Shown: one piece after another, positions 16,987-24,835 of the stretch
How the letters are laid out: the number at the start of each line of letters is the position of its first letter
Position numbering within the stretch: the first letter of the stretch is position 1
NCBI GenBank assembly: GCA_004298015.1
Contig: SCSE01000079.1
Coordinates: forward strand, 1-64,000
Length of the DNA stretch: 64,000 nucleotides
Origin: Rhodanobacter sp.
GTDB lineage: Bacteria; Pseudomonadota; Gammaproteobacteria; Xanthomonadales; Rhodanobacteraceae
Direction of reading: 5' to 3'
The notes under the pieces: generated by a model
The model's database searches: none
Seen by the model: the letters and a program-made list of their open reading frames with translations, nothing else
Told to the model about the DNA's origin: nothing
Translations under genes and position numbers: made by a program

Positions 16987-17897
16987 AATCCCGCCCTGGC
17001 ATCCGTGACTGACCTTAATTTTCTGGGCCGGCGCAAGATCGCGAAACGGAAAATCGGGCTTTGGAGGCTCCATCGACGGAACCGACCGGATTCGGGACCA
17101 CGATGAATTTGTCGATAAGCATGAGCGTGCGAAAGTCGGTGCGGGCTTGAACGACAGGCAGTCGCTGTTCGCCAAGTACGACCCCGTTGCAAAGATGAAC
17201 CGGAACGCCAAGGTGCAGCTGTAGACGATCCGGAGGCGGTCGACGTCATCCTGCGGACCCGTCGCGACGACAAGCTTCTGCTATGCGAGTCGGTGGCAGC
17301 GGTGGGCTTGCATATGCCCCGGACTACCTGGCGAGCGTATCGCGACGTTCAGAGGGAGCAGTGGGGCACAGGCAGCGTGTCGGGCTTTGGGTGGCCGGTC
17401 TGCGAATCCGTCCGTACAGTCCACTACAGCAGATTCCACAGTACAAAAGTGGCGACTGGCTACTGACCGTTCCTGCACTTACCCGACGGCGCATGTCTTG
17501 CAAGCCCGGTCTCAAACTGCCGTTTCAGCCCCGGCGTGTCGATCCAGCCGGAAATCTCTCCAGGCTGCATTCACGTACATCACCGCGAAATGAACGCCGC
17601 AATCGAAGCTGGCGCCATCGTGCCCCGGGTTAACCGGGGCATAACCCGGGGGTGTCTATAAATGACCTCACTGGTTGTCTGCTTGAGCAGCTGCAAGCCC
17701 GGGCGGAAGGCAGATGGCGGTATCGGGGCAGTAATTTGGGTCCAGGTGAGGCGGCGGCGAGCCGCGCATCTGGGCCTTTTTCTTGCCCGCATGAGGCCTT
17801 GTTCAGAATTGCCCGTCGAGCGGCGGGATTCCCCCGATCAAGCTTGTTAAGCTAGTGACCTGAGCCGCTCTGTGCAGCGGCTGCGCAGGAGTGACAC
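16987..17897. other. Gap of decayed sequence between rimK and the two-component genes
   Basis: About 900 bp. From about 17010 to 17224 the plus strand has an open frame without a good start (GSIDGTDRIRDHDEFVDKHE, ending NRNAKVQL and TAG) that reads like real protein sequence but matches no family I know. It is probably a gene remnant. A short palindrome (GCCCCGGGTTAACCGGGGC) lies near 17621-17639. No complete gene is supported. Confidence 0.45.
17010..17224 (+). pseudogene. Unrecognised ORF remnant
   Basis: The frame is open for about 70 codons with a non-random, charged composition and ends at TAG 17222-17224, but it lacks an ATG or ribosome site. It may be the 3' end of a lost gene or an unrecognised frameshifted gene. 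The identity is unknown. Confidence 0.3.
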
Positions 17898-18584
17898 ATG
17901 CGTGTTCTGGTGATTGAAGACAACAGCGATATCGCGACCAACATCGGCGATTATCTGGAAGACCGCGAACATGTGGTCGATTTCGCCGGCGACGGCGTGA
18001 CCGGGCTGCATCTGGCGGTAGTGCACGATTTCGACGTGATCGTGCTCGATTTGACGCTACCCGGGATGGATGGTCTGGAGGTGGCGCGCAAATTGCGCCA
18101 TGAGGCGCACAAGCAGACCCCGATCCTGATGTTGACGGCGCGCGACGCGCTGGAGCAGAAGCTGACCGGCTTCGAATCCGGTGCCGACGACTACATGACC
18201 AAGCCATTCGCGCTGCAGGAACTCTCGGCGCGGCTGGAGGTGCTGGCGCGTCGTGGCAAGGGGCCGCAGAGTCGCGTGCTCAAGGTCGCCGACCTCACCT
18301 TCAATCTCGATACGTTGACGGTGAATCGCGAAGGCAAGTCGATCCAGCTGAACCCGATCGGCCTGAAGCTGTTGCAGGCCTTGATGGAGGCCAGTCCGTC
18401 GGTGGTCACGCGCCAGGATCTGGAACAAAAGGTCTGGGGCGAGGAATTGCCGGACAGCGACTCCCTGCGGGTGCATATCCATGGTCTGCGGGCGGCCATC
18501 GACAAGCCGTTTGACAAGCCGTTGATCCATACGCGGCACGGCATTGGCTACCGGATGGTCGAGCCGGATGCGGTCCAGGCGTAA
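17898..18584 (+). CDS. OmpR/PhoB-family response regulator
   Basis: The regulator has an N-terminal receiver domain (about 1-118) with acidic pocket E7/D8, phospho-acceptor Asp51 in VLDLTLPG, Thr80 and Lys102 in TKPF. The C-terminal winged-helix DNA-binding domain (about 130-222) ends HTRHGIGYRM, which is the usual end of this domain. It is 228 aa. The sensor kinase starts inside its last codons (17-bp overlap), so the two are a cognate pair translated together. The stimulus cannot be read from the sequence. The arrangement and size resemble PhoP/QseB-type regulators of Xanthomonadales, without certain orthology. Confidence 0.92.
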   Translation: MRVLVIEDNSDIATNIGDYLEDREHVVDFAGDGVTGLHLAVVHDFDVIVLDLTLPGMDGLEVARKLRHEAHKQTPILMLTARDALEQKLTGFESGADDYMTKPFALQELSARLEVLARRGKGPQSRVLKVADLTFNLDTLTVNREGKSIQLNPIGLKLLQALMEASPSVVTRQDLEQKVWGEELPDSDSLRVHIHGLRAAIDKPFDKPLIHTRHGIGYRMVEPDAVQA

Positions 18585-19851
18585 GCTCCGGTTTCGATTG
18601 GTGGTTTCGTTCGCGCTGTTCGGCTTCGGTCTCAGCGCGCTGTTCGCCGTGGCGGCGCTGTATGTGCGCGCCAAGGTGGAAAATCAGCTGATCGATGCCA
18701 GTTTGCAAAACGATGTCGATCAGGCGGTCGATCACGTCATTGCGCATCCCAACCAGCAGGCACACTCCGAGCTGCTCGAGGCATGGATCAAGAGCGATCG
18801 CACGCTCTACAAGATGCCGCTGGCCTGGCAAAATCTCAGTACCGGCATCCATGACATCCACGATGTGGATGGCGCCGGAAGGATCAAACATTACAAGCTC
18901 GCCGTGCAGCGCAAGGACGGCATCATTGGGTTCATTCGCTATGACGCGAGCCGTGAGGATCTTGGCAAGCGACAGCTGGTGACTTCACTGGTTGGTGCAG
19001 TGGTGTTGTTCAGCCTGCTTTCGCTGGCGATCGGGCTGTGGTTGTCGCGCAAGGTACTCAAACCGGTAAGCGAACTGGCGCAGCGGCTGCGCGACTTTCG
19101 CAAGGCTGGCAAGGCCGAGCCGCTGGCGTCGCATTTTGCCGACGACGAAGTGGGCGAGCTGGCGTATGCCCTGGACGAATATTCGTCGCGGCTCACCGCG
19201 ATGGTCGAGCGCGACCGCGAGTTCAACTCCGACGTCAGTCACGAGTTACGCACGCCGCTGGCGGTGATCGCCAGTACCACCGAGTTGCTGCAGGGCTCAC
19301 CGGACCTCAGCGACAAGATCAGCGAACGGCTGAAGCGGATCGAGCGTGCGTCGCGCCAGGCCACCGAATTGATCGAGGCTCTGCTGTTGCTGTCCCGCGC
19401 CGAGCGACGCGGGCCGACGCGCGGCGAAACCACCGAGATCGGCAGGGTTGCTACCGACGTGATCGAAAGCCAGCGCCCGCAGATGCGCGGCAAGCCGTTG
19501 ACCATCGCGCTGGCGGTCAGCGAGCCGGTCACGGTCAACGCACCGGCGTCGGTGGTGGCCGTGGCGCTGACCAACCTGATCGGCAACGCGATCAAGTACA
19601 CCCTCGAGGGCCACGTCCAGGTCGAGGTGGGGCAGGGCATGATCGAAGTCATCGATACCGGCCCCGGGATCAAGCCGGAGGATGCCGAGCGGCTGTTTCA
19701 GCGCGGCGTGCGTGGCGAAGGTGCCGGTGGCAGCGGTGCGGGCCTGGGACTGGCGATCGTGCGTCGGCTCTGCGAGCTGTACGGCTGGGATGTGTCGATG
19801 CGCCCGCGCAGCGACACCAACGGGGCGATTGCCAGTATCCGGTTCAGATAG
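18568..19851 (+). CDS. Sensor histidine kinase
   Basis: This is an inner-membrane kinase of 427 aa. TM1 lies near 11-33 and TM2 near 138-160, enclosing a periplasmic domain of about 105 residues. A HAMP-like linker follows, then the dimerisation box SHELRTPL with phospho-His near 225, and the ATPase domain with N box (LIGNAIKYT), G1 (DTGPGI) and G2 (GAGLGLAIV). The ATG at 18568 gives a normal MRSRRKLRFRL start; the track's TTG at 18544 is less likely. It overlaps the regulator gene by 17 bp. A large REP-type palindrome follows directly behind the stop and probably ends the transcript. Confidence 0.9.
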   Translation: MRSRRKLRFRLVVSFALFGFGLSALFAVAALYVRAKVENQLIDASLQNDVDQAVDHVIAHPNQQAHSELLEAWIKSDRTLYKMPLAWQNLSTGIHDIHDVDGAGRIKHYKLAVQRKDGIIGFIRYDASREDLGKRQLVTSLVGAVVLFSLLSLAIGLWLSRKVLKPVSELAQRLRDFRKAGKAEPLASHFADDEVGELAYALDEYSSRLTAMVERDREFNSDVSHELRTPLAVIASTTELLQGSPDLSDKISERLKRIERASRQATELIEALLLLSRAERRGPTRGETTEIGRVATDVIESQRPQMRGKPLTIALAVSEPVTVNAPASVVAVALTNLIGNAIKYTLEGHVQVEVGQGMIEVIDTGPGIKPEDAERLFQRGVRGEGAGGSGAGLGLAIVRRLCELYGWDVSMRPRSDTNGAIASIRFR

Positions 19852-19853
19852 CT

Positions 19854-19935
19854 ACCGGTAGGAGCGCACCCTGTGCGCGATGCTCTTTGCCGACGTTGCA
19901 GAAAAGCATCGCGCACAGGGTGCGCTCCTACCGGT
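19854..19935. repeat. REP-type palindrome, 31-bp perfect arms
   Basis: Perfect 31-bp arms (core GTAGGAGCGCACCCTGTGCG) flank a 20-nt loop, between the convergent kinase and ilvE genes. A second copy of the core lies at 60444-60516. GTAGGAGC-type ends are typical of REP sequences in pseudomonads and xanthomonads, which are moved by RAYT transposases. As RNA this would be a very stable hairpin, able to protect or end both convergent transcripts. Confidence 0.85.
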
Positions 19936-19943
19936 TCATTAGG

Positions 19944-20861
19944 TCAGACCGATTCCAACCAGCCCCAGCGATCATTGGTGCGGCCATCGAACAACCCGAA
20001 GTACAGCTCTTGCAGTCGACGGGTGACGCGCCCGGCTTTGCCCGCACCGACCTGCTTGCCATCGACCGAGCGAATCGGGGTGATTTCAGCCGCGGTGCCG
20101 CACATCAGCACTTCGTCGGCCAGGTACAGGTATTCGCGCGGGATATCGCGTTCGACCACTTCGATACCTTCTTCGCGCGCCAGTGTCTTCAAGGTATCGC
20201 GGGTAATGCCAGCGAGTATCGATGCGCTGGCCGGCGTGGTGTGAAGGACGCCGTCGAACACCAGGAACAGGTTTTCACCAGCACCCTCGCTGAGCAGTCC
20301 GCTGGACGCCAGGGCGATGCCTTCGCCGAAACCCAGTCGGCGCGCTTCGCGGGCGATCAACTGCCCGGACAGGTAGTTGCCGCCGGCCTTGGCACCGGCC
20401 GGGATGGTGTTGGGCGCAAAGCGCTGCCAGCTCGACACGCACGCGTCGATGCCGTTTTCCAGAGCTTCGGCGCCGAGGTACGGGCCCATCGGCCAGGCGG
20501 CGACGGCGACGTCGATCGGGGTTTCGGCAGACAACCCGAACCCGCCCAGTCCGCGATAGGCGACCGGGCGCAGATACGCGGCCCCGAGGCTGTTCTTCTT
20601 GATCACCGCACGGCAGGCGCCAGCCAGATCGTCGAACGAGTAAGGCAACACCATGTCGTAGATGCGGGCCGACTGATAGAGCCGGTTCAGGTGATCGGTA
20701 AGGCGGAAGATCGCCGCGCCGTCCGGTGTGGCATAACTGCGGATGCCCTCGAAAACCGAGGAGCCGTAGTGCAGCGCATGCGACATGACGTGGGTGGTCG
20801 CTTCCTGCCAGGGTTTGATGCTGCCGTTTTGCCAGATCCACTCGGGGTATTGCTGCGCCAT
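19944..20861 (-). CDS. ilvE: Branched-chain amino acid aminotransferase
   Basis: This PLP enzyme transfers the amino group between glutamate and the keto acids of leucine, isoleucine and valine in the cytoplasm. The 305-aa length is normal. Family features are SHALHYGSSVFEGIRSY (near 31-47), the lysine in GAKAGGNYLSGQL (PLP Schiff base, near 159) and GTAAEITPI (near 256). The start at 20861 (MAQQYPEWIW) is chosen because AACCGAC precedes it and the family sequence begins there; the upstream ATG adds nine unusual residues. It stands alone on the minus strand, flanked by a REP palindrome downstream and the DUF4124-type gene upstream. Confidence 0.93.
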   Translation of the reverse strand: MAQQYPEWIWQNGSIKPWQEATTHVMSHALHYGSSVFEGIRSYATPDGAAIFRLTDHLNRLYQSARIYDMVLPYSFDDLAGACRAVIKKNSLGAAYLRPVAYRGLGGFGLSAETPIDVAVAAWPMGPYLGAEALENGIDACVSSWQRFAPNTIPAGAKAGGNYLSGQLIAREARRLGFGEGIALASSGLLSEGAGENLFLVFDGVLHTTPASASILAGITRDTLKTLAREEGIEVVERDIPREYLYLADEVLMCGTAAEITPIRSVDGKQVGAGKAGRVTRRLQELYFGLFDGRTNDRWGWLESV

Positions 20862-20945
20862 GTCGGTTCTCCAATGGGGACTGCCCATAATAACTGGTGC
20901 GGCTCCTTCCGGCGCAGGCTCCCTCGCGCTCCGCGCCGCGCCCGT

Positions 20946-21530
20946 TCAATCGGCGCGGCGCAGCCACAGGCAGCCGGCTTGTTGCACGATATTGAAGTAA
21001 ATCGCCGGCGCGGTTTCGTCATCATGCCCGGCGGTACGCACGATCAGTTGCTTCACGGGCGGCGGGGGGCCGGCCGGGGCAGGTGGCGCAGGGTCTGCTG
21101 TGCCGCCCGGTAGTGAGCTGGAGGGGCTGGCTACCTCTTGATCCGTTGCGGGCCCGAAGCCGAGCAGGGGCTGCTGCATCAGTGTGGCCAGCGACCTGAC
21201 ATCCGCCACCGCGGCGTCGCGACCGACGCCATTCCACAGCATCAGTCCTGCCAGGCGGTTGGCGTCGTGATCGGCGAAGGCGACTATCACGCCTTGCTGC
21301 AATGCCTGTCGATTGGCGGGGCACAGGATCGGCGTGGGTCTCGCCGGTGAAGCGGCCTGCCGCCTGGCACCCACCGGTCTGACAGGTGTGGCGTCGAGCG
21401 AGGCGCAGGGCTGGTCGGTAAACACCGGGTCGCCATCGGCGCCAAGGCAATGGTGGATGGTCGTCTGCGCGGCGGCGGATCCGCTCCCGGCAATCAGGGT
21501 CAGGCAGAGCAAGGTGGTCAAACGGCGCAT
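20946..21530 (-). CDS. Exported DUF4124-type protein
   Basis: The 194-residue product has a signal peptide (MRRLTTLLCLTLIAGSGSAAA) and then a short segment (TIHHCLGADGDPVFTDQPC) that fits the DUF4124 pattern of small periplasmic proteins in Xanthomonadales and relatives. The rest is Pro/Ala-rich with a C-terminal conserved-looking domain. The function of the family is unknown. It lies between metF and ilvE on the same strand, 21 bp after the metF stop, so it may be cotranscribed with metF. Confidence 0.7.
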   Translation of the reverse strand: MRRLTTLLCLTLIAGSGSAAAQTTIHHCLGADGDPVFTDQPCASLDATPVRPVGARRQAASPARPTPILCPANRQALQQGVIVAFADHDANRLAGLMLWNGVGRDAAVADVRSLATLMQQPLLGFGPATDQEVASPSSSLPGGTADPAPPAPAGPPPPVKQLIVRTAGHDDETAPAIYFNIVQQAGCLWLRRAD

Positions 21531-21551
21531 CGCCGCAGCATACGCCGCGAC

Positions 21552-22376
21552 TCAAACCAGTTGTTGCAACACCGCCTGAGTGGCCCGCGCACGGTTCAGG
21601 GTGTAGAAGTGCAGACCGGGCGCACCCCCGGCGAGCAGGCGCCGGCACAGCTGTGCCACGACCTCGGCGCCCAGCGCGCGCACGGCGGCAGCATCGTCAC
21701 CGTGAGCCAGCATCCGCTTGGCGATCCAGCGTGGAATTTCGGCGCCGCACATGTCGGAGAAGCGCTTGAGCTGGCTGTAATTGGCGATCGGCATGATGCC
21801 TGGCACGATCGGCACGTTGACGCCGAGCTTGTGCGCATCGTCGACAAAACGGAAATAGGCGTCGGGGTTGAAAAAGTACTGGGTAATCGCGCCATTGGCA
21901 CCGGCATCGACCTTGGCCTTGAAGTGCTGCAGGTCACGCAGCGCGTCGTCGGCTTGTGGATGGGTCTCCGGATAGGCGGCCACTTCGATGTGAAAGTGGT
22001 CGCCGCTGTGTTGACGAATGAAACGGACCAGTTCGGCGGCGTAGCGGAAATCACCGGGGCTGGCCATGCCCGAAGGCAGGTCGCCGCGCAAGGCGACGAT
22101 GCGGCGATAGCCGGCGTTGCGATAGGTATCCAGCAATTCGGCGAGTTCTGCTCGGGTGCCACCGACGCAGGACAGGTGCGGCGCCACATGAAACCCATGC
22201 TGCTGATGCAGTCGCGCCACGGTATCGCCGGTGTAGCTGAGCGTCGAGCCGCCGGCGCCGAAGGTGACCGACGCATAGTCGGGCTGATATGCCTTCAGCA
22301 ACTGCGCGGCGCGATCCAGTTGTACGCGTTGCTCGTCGGTCTTGGGCGGAAAAAATTCAAAGCTGATCGGCGGCAT
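21552..22376 (-). CDS. metF: 5,10-methylenetetrahydrofolate reductase
   Basis: This FAD enzyme reduces methylene-THF to methyl-THF, the methyl donor for methionine synthesis by MetE or MetH. It is a 274-residue (beta/alpha)8 barrel of normal size. Recognisable parts are ISFEFFPPKTDEQ at the start (catalytic Glu), VTFGAGGST (near 43), ALRGDLP (near 91) and the end FYTLNRA. The start at 22376 begins the family sequence; the long frame to 22886 runs through the upstream regulatory region. A palindrome shared with metK and metE lies 37-62 bp upstream, so control by SAM-cycle status is likely. Confidence 0.95.
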   Translation of the reverse strand: MPPISFEFFPPKTDEQRVQLDRAAQLLKAYQPDYASVTFGAGGSTLSYTGDTVARLHQQHGFHVAPHLSCVGGTRAELAELLDTYRNAGYRRIVALRGDLPSGMASPGDFRYAAELVRFIRQHSGDHFHIEVAAYPETHPQADDALRDLQHFKAKVDAGANGAITQYFFNPDAYFRFVDDAHKLGVNVPIVPGIMPIANYSQLKRFSDMCGAEIPRWIAKRMLAHGDDAAAVRALGAEVVAQLCRRLLAGGAPGLHFYTLNRARATQAVLQQLV

Positions 22377-22412
22377 CGCGAAGGTTCCCGGTGGACTATG
22401 CCGACAAGTATA

Positions 22413-22438
22413 TATCTCTAATTCGCGATGAAGCGATA
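22413..22438. promoter_or_regulatory. SAM-cycle operator upstream of metF
   Basis: TATCTCTAATT-CGCG-ATGAAGCGATA matches the metE element in 8 of 11 positions of the left arm and 9 of 11 of the right arm, with the same 4-nt spacer. It lies 37-62 bp before the metF ATG. It is probably the site of an ArsR-family SahR-like or MetR-like regulator; the protein is not encoded in the window. Confidence 0.6.
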
Positions 22439-22720
22439 TATGAATACTCAGGAAGAACCCAAGAGTGCCTGGGAGCATCGCCAGCCTGACCCGTCCGGAC
22501 GACTCAGGGACGCACCGCACCGGCACGAGAGCGTTGGCTGGTAGTTGTACGTCAAGGCCTGGACGCAATCTTGGCATGCCGGAGAGGCTGGCCAACCGCC
22601 GCCTCATCCCGGTTGCGTAAGCGGCCTGAGCCCGACACCGGAAGGCAGGCCGGCTGTGGCTTGGGTCCCGGCGGGGCGTTGCGGTGTCGCGAGAAAGTGG
22701 TATCGCGATGCCAACGAACC

Positions 22721-22751
22721 GCTCCCATGTGCCTGCAGGGCAGATGGGAGC
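22721..22751 (-). terminator. Terminator-like hairpin after the FadL gene
   Basis: GCTCCCAT and ATGGGAGC flank a 15-nt loop a few bases past the stop codon. There is no U tract, so termination is uncertain. The rest of 22440-22720 shows nothing further. Confidence 0.4.
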
Positions 22752-22758
22752 GTGTGAC

Positions 22759-24033
22759 TCAGAACTTCCATCCGTAGGCGATGCCGAGCGAATTCTGGTA
22801 CATGGAGATCCGCTCCGTGCCGGCCGGCGCACCACCCATGAACACCGGGAGTATCGAGGCACCCTGTACGCTTTTGCTGAAGGCATGCATATAGGACACC
22901 GTCAACTCGCCGCCCGAGGACATCGTGTGGGTGAATCCGAGGGTCAGGTGATCGGTGACGACGCCGGGAGCCAGAATGTTGAAGGTGACGTCATTGCCCC
23001 GAATTGGGTTGTCGCCGTGATTGACGCCGGCGCGCCAGGTCCAGCGATCGGAGCTTGCATATTCAACGCCAAATTTCCAGAAGTTGATGTCGTGCCAGCC
23101 GAATCCCGGCCCGCCATCGGAGCCCAGCTGAGTCGGGACCAGACTTGGGTTGCTGACCGACTGCACGCCGGTGTAATTGATGCGCTGATAATCGAGCGCC
23201 AGTGTCAGTGGCGCGGTTGGCTTCCAGGCAATACCGAGCGAATAGGTTTCCGGGATATCGAACTTTCCACCCTGAGCAAACAGACCGGCATAGCGCGAAA
23301 ACCGACTCATGCCGATCTTGCTGGCGTAGGCTGCGCCGATGGAAAAGCGGGAGTTGATGCGGGCGAAGTAGCCTACGCGAATTCCCATGCCGTGCGAGTT
23401 GTCGGGCCCGTTATTGGTGACGCTCGCCGGCTGGGACGACAGTCCCGGTGTGCCGGCGAAGGCTTGCAATCCCTTGGCCGAGAAACGTTGGAAGGCAATC
23501 TGCGGCGCAATACCGATCGATTGGTTGGGCGTGAAGGCATACGACACCGTGGGTGCAATGATCAGCTGGGTCAGGTCGACGCCAAGAGAGCCCGACCCAC
23601 ACAGTATATTCGCCGCTCCCCGGCCGCAGTTGAACTGGCCACCGCGGTAGTCGGTATTCATGCCGCCATTGCCAAAGACGCTGACGCCGAGCGCCAGGTC
23701 GGGCCGAACCATGCGGTTGTAGCCGAACTCCGGGATGGCGAACAGGGTTCGACCGCTCTTGGTCGCCCCATCCAGGCCTGGGCCCAGTCCGCTGCGTTTT
23801 GCCTTGCGTTCTGGCGAAAACAGGTCGAGTCCTGCATCGAGGCGGTTACCGGCCATCACCATGGTGGCGGGGTTATTGGCGCCACCGAAGCTGTCGCCGG
23901 TCAACGCCATGGAGGTGCCGCCACGACCTTTGGCCTTCATCCCATAGCCATGGGAGAAATAACCGTTTGTTGCAGACGCCGTACCATAACCAAGCATGAG
24001 AACGCCGGCTGCCATCAGAGTTCGCTGTCGCAT
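22759..24033 (-). CDS. FadL/OmpP1/TodX-family outer-membrane channel
   Basis: A 424-residue beta-barrel for uptake of hydrophobic compounds across the outer membrane. The signal peptide (MRQRTLMAAGVLMLGYGTASA) is followed directly by TNGYFSHGYGMKAKGRGG, the family's N-terminal hatch with its glycine-rich loop, and NNPATM. The C-terminus ends in aromatic YGWKF as expected for barrel assembly. The start at 24033 is fixed by the signal peptide. Classical FadL takes long-chain fatty acids; TodX relatives take aromatics. Its promoter region contains the same ATACC-N6-GGTAT element as the sox operon, so a part in sulfur metabolism (for example uptake of hydrophobic sulfur) is possible but speculative. 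Confidence 0.85.
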   Translation of the reverse strand: MRQRTLMAAGVLMLGYGTASATNGYFSHGYGMKAKGRGGTSMALTGDSFGGANNPATMVMAGNRLDAGLDLFSPERKAKRSGLGPGLDGATKSGRTLFAIPEFGYNRMVRPDLALGVSVFGNGGMNTDYRGGQFNCGRGAANILCGSGSLGVDLTQLIIAPTVSYAFTPNQSIGIAPQIAFQRFSAKGLQAFAGTPGLSSQPASVTNNGPDNSHGMGIRVGYFARINSRFSIGAAYASKIGMSRFSRYAGLFAQGGKFDIPETYSLGIAWKPTAPLTLALDYQRINYTGVQSVSNPSLVPTQLGSDGGPGFGWHDINFWKFGVEYASSDRWTWRAGVNHGDNPIRGNDVTFNILAPGVVTDHLTLGFTHTMSSGGELTVSYMHAFSKSVQGASILPVFMGGAPAGTERISMYQNSLGIAYGWKF

Positions 24034-24089
24034 GAGCCATCCCCTCCGCAATATATTTCCAAAATGCGAAACCACCCCTTGGTTTCGAC

Positions 24090-24125
24090 CTCGCATATAC
24101 CAATACGGGTATTGGTATATGCGAG
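24090..24125. promoter_or_regulatory. Perfect 17-bp-arm palindrome, candidate CsoR-family operator
   Basis: CTCGCATATACCAATAC and its exact complement are separated by GG. The core reads ATACC-N6-GGTAT (24097-24112), the same as at 36080-36095. The position is 57 bp before the FadL ATG and 280 bp before the divergent CsoR-family gene. CsoR/CstR proteins bind GC-rich ATACC/GGTAT-type palindromes, so this is probably that regulator's site. Confidence 0.6.
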
Positions 24126-24404
24126 ATTAGCACGAGAAATTGCGTATTACAGCGACGTTATGACAGCAAATCGAAAGTTCATCGGATGGCGATTAAATAA
24201 TGCGTCGCAACATATTGGGCGATAGGTTTTTCGATGCAAAGTTTGTGCAAATCACGATGGTTCGTATGCGTAAACGCCGCTCCATGCTAATCTGCCGCCA
24301 GGACCTTCCAGAAGTTTGACGTCGCGTGGTTTGGGTGGCAGCGGAAGCGTTGAAAAAATCATGCGACGCAACATCCACATAATGCCATTCGCGGGCACGT
24401 CAAA

Positions 24405-24704
24405 ATGACCAAAAACATTCCATTGGATGCGGTTCAGGAGAGCGAGGAAGCACATCGGCGCAAAGTGGTGACCCGGCTGGCCCGTATCGAGGGACAGGTG
24501 CGCGGGATCCAGGGCATGATTACCGACAACTGTTCTTGCGAGCAGGTTGCGTTGCAGCTCACTGCGGCCAGGCGCGCTCTGGACAGGGCTTTCTACGAAA
24601 TGATCGCTTGCAGCCTCAACAGTCACGTGGAGGCTGCCGGCGACATGGATGAGATACGTGCATCGACCAAGGACCTGGCGCGGCTGCTGGCGAAATTCGG
24701 CTGA
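24405..24704 (+). CDS. CsoR/RcnR/FrmR-family transcriptional repressor
   Basis: A 99-residue all-helical regulator. The family helix RLARIEGQVRGIQGMI is clear (near 24-39), followed by NCSCEQV and LTAARRALDRAF. CsoR senses Cu(I), RcnR nickel, FrmR formaldehyde and CstR persulfides. Here the conserved first Cys is Cys45 (with extra Cys43), the position 24 residues later is Cys69, and the position 29 residues later, which is Cys in CsoR and CstR, is His74. The ligand therefore cannot be assigned by rule. The neighbours (FadL gene, convergent sox operon) and shared palindromes favour a sulfur-species sensor controlling sulfur oxidation. Confidence 0.82.
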   Translation: MTKNIPLDAVQESEEAHRRKVVTRLARIEGQVRGIQGMITDNCSCEQVALQLTAARRALDRAFYEMIACSLNSHVEAAGDMDEIRASTKDLARLLAKFG

Positions 24705-24802
24705 CGTTCGCCGGAATTGCGGATGATCCCCCCGCGAGCGTCATTCCGGCGCAAGTCCCGGTATGCGTACCTCGGCGCTTCACAAAGCCAGATGGCTGCA
24801 GG

Positions 24803-24818
24803 GTAGCGGACGCTACCG
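24803..24818. terminator. Hairpin between convergent genes
   Basis: GGTAGCG-GA-CGCTACC forms a perfect 7-bp stem between the ends of the CsoR-family gene and the soxH-like gene. No long U tract follows. It may end one or both transcripts. Confidence 0.35.
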
Positions 24819-24835
24819 TGGGTTGATCGAGACCT

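Noticed and set aside
19038-21113. 691-aa plus-strand ORF
   Set aside because: It is the shadow of the histidine kinase and of ilvE on the other strand; composition is Arg/Ala/Gly-rich with no domain.
22377-22758. SAM riboswitch upstream of metF
   Set aside because: No conserved SAM-riboswitch core could be aligned; the palindromic operator explains the regulation better.
22684-24225. 513-aa plus-strand ORF
   Set aside because: Antisense to the FadL-type gene, whose signal peptide and barrel features are clear.
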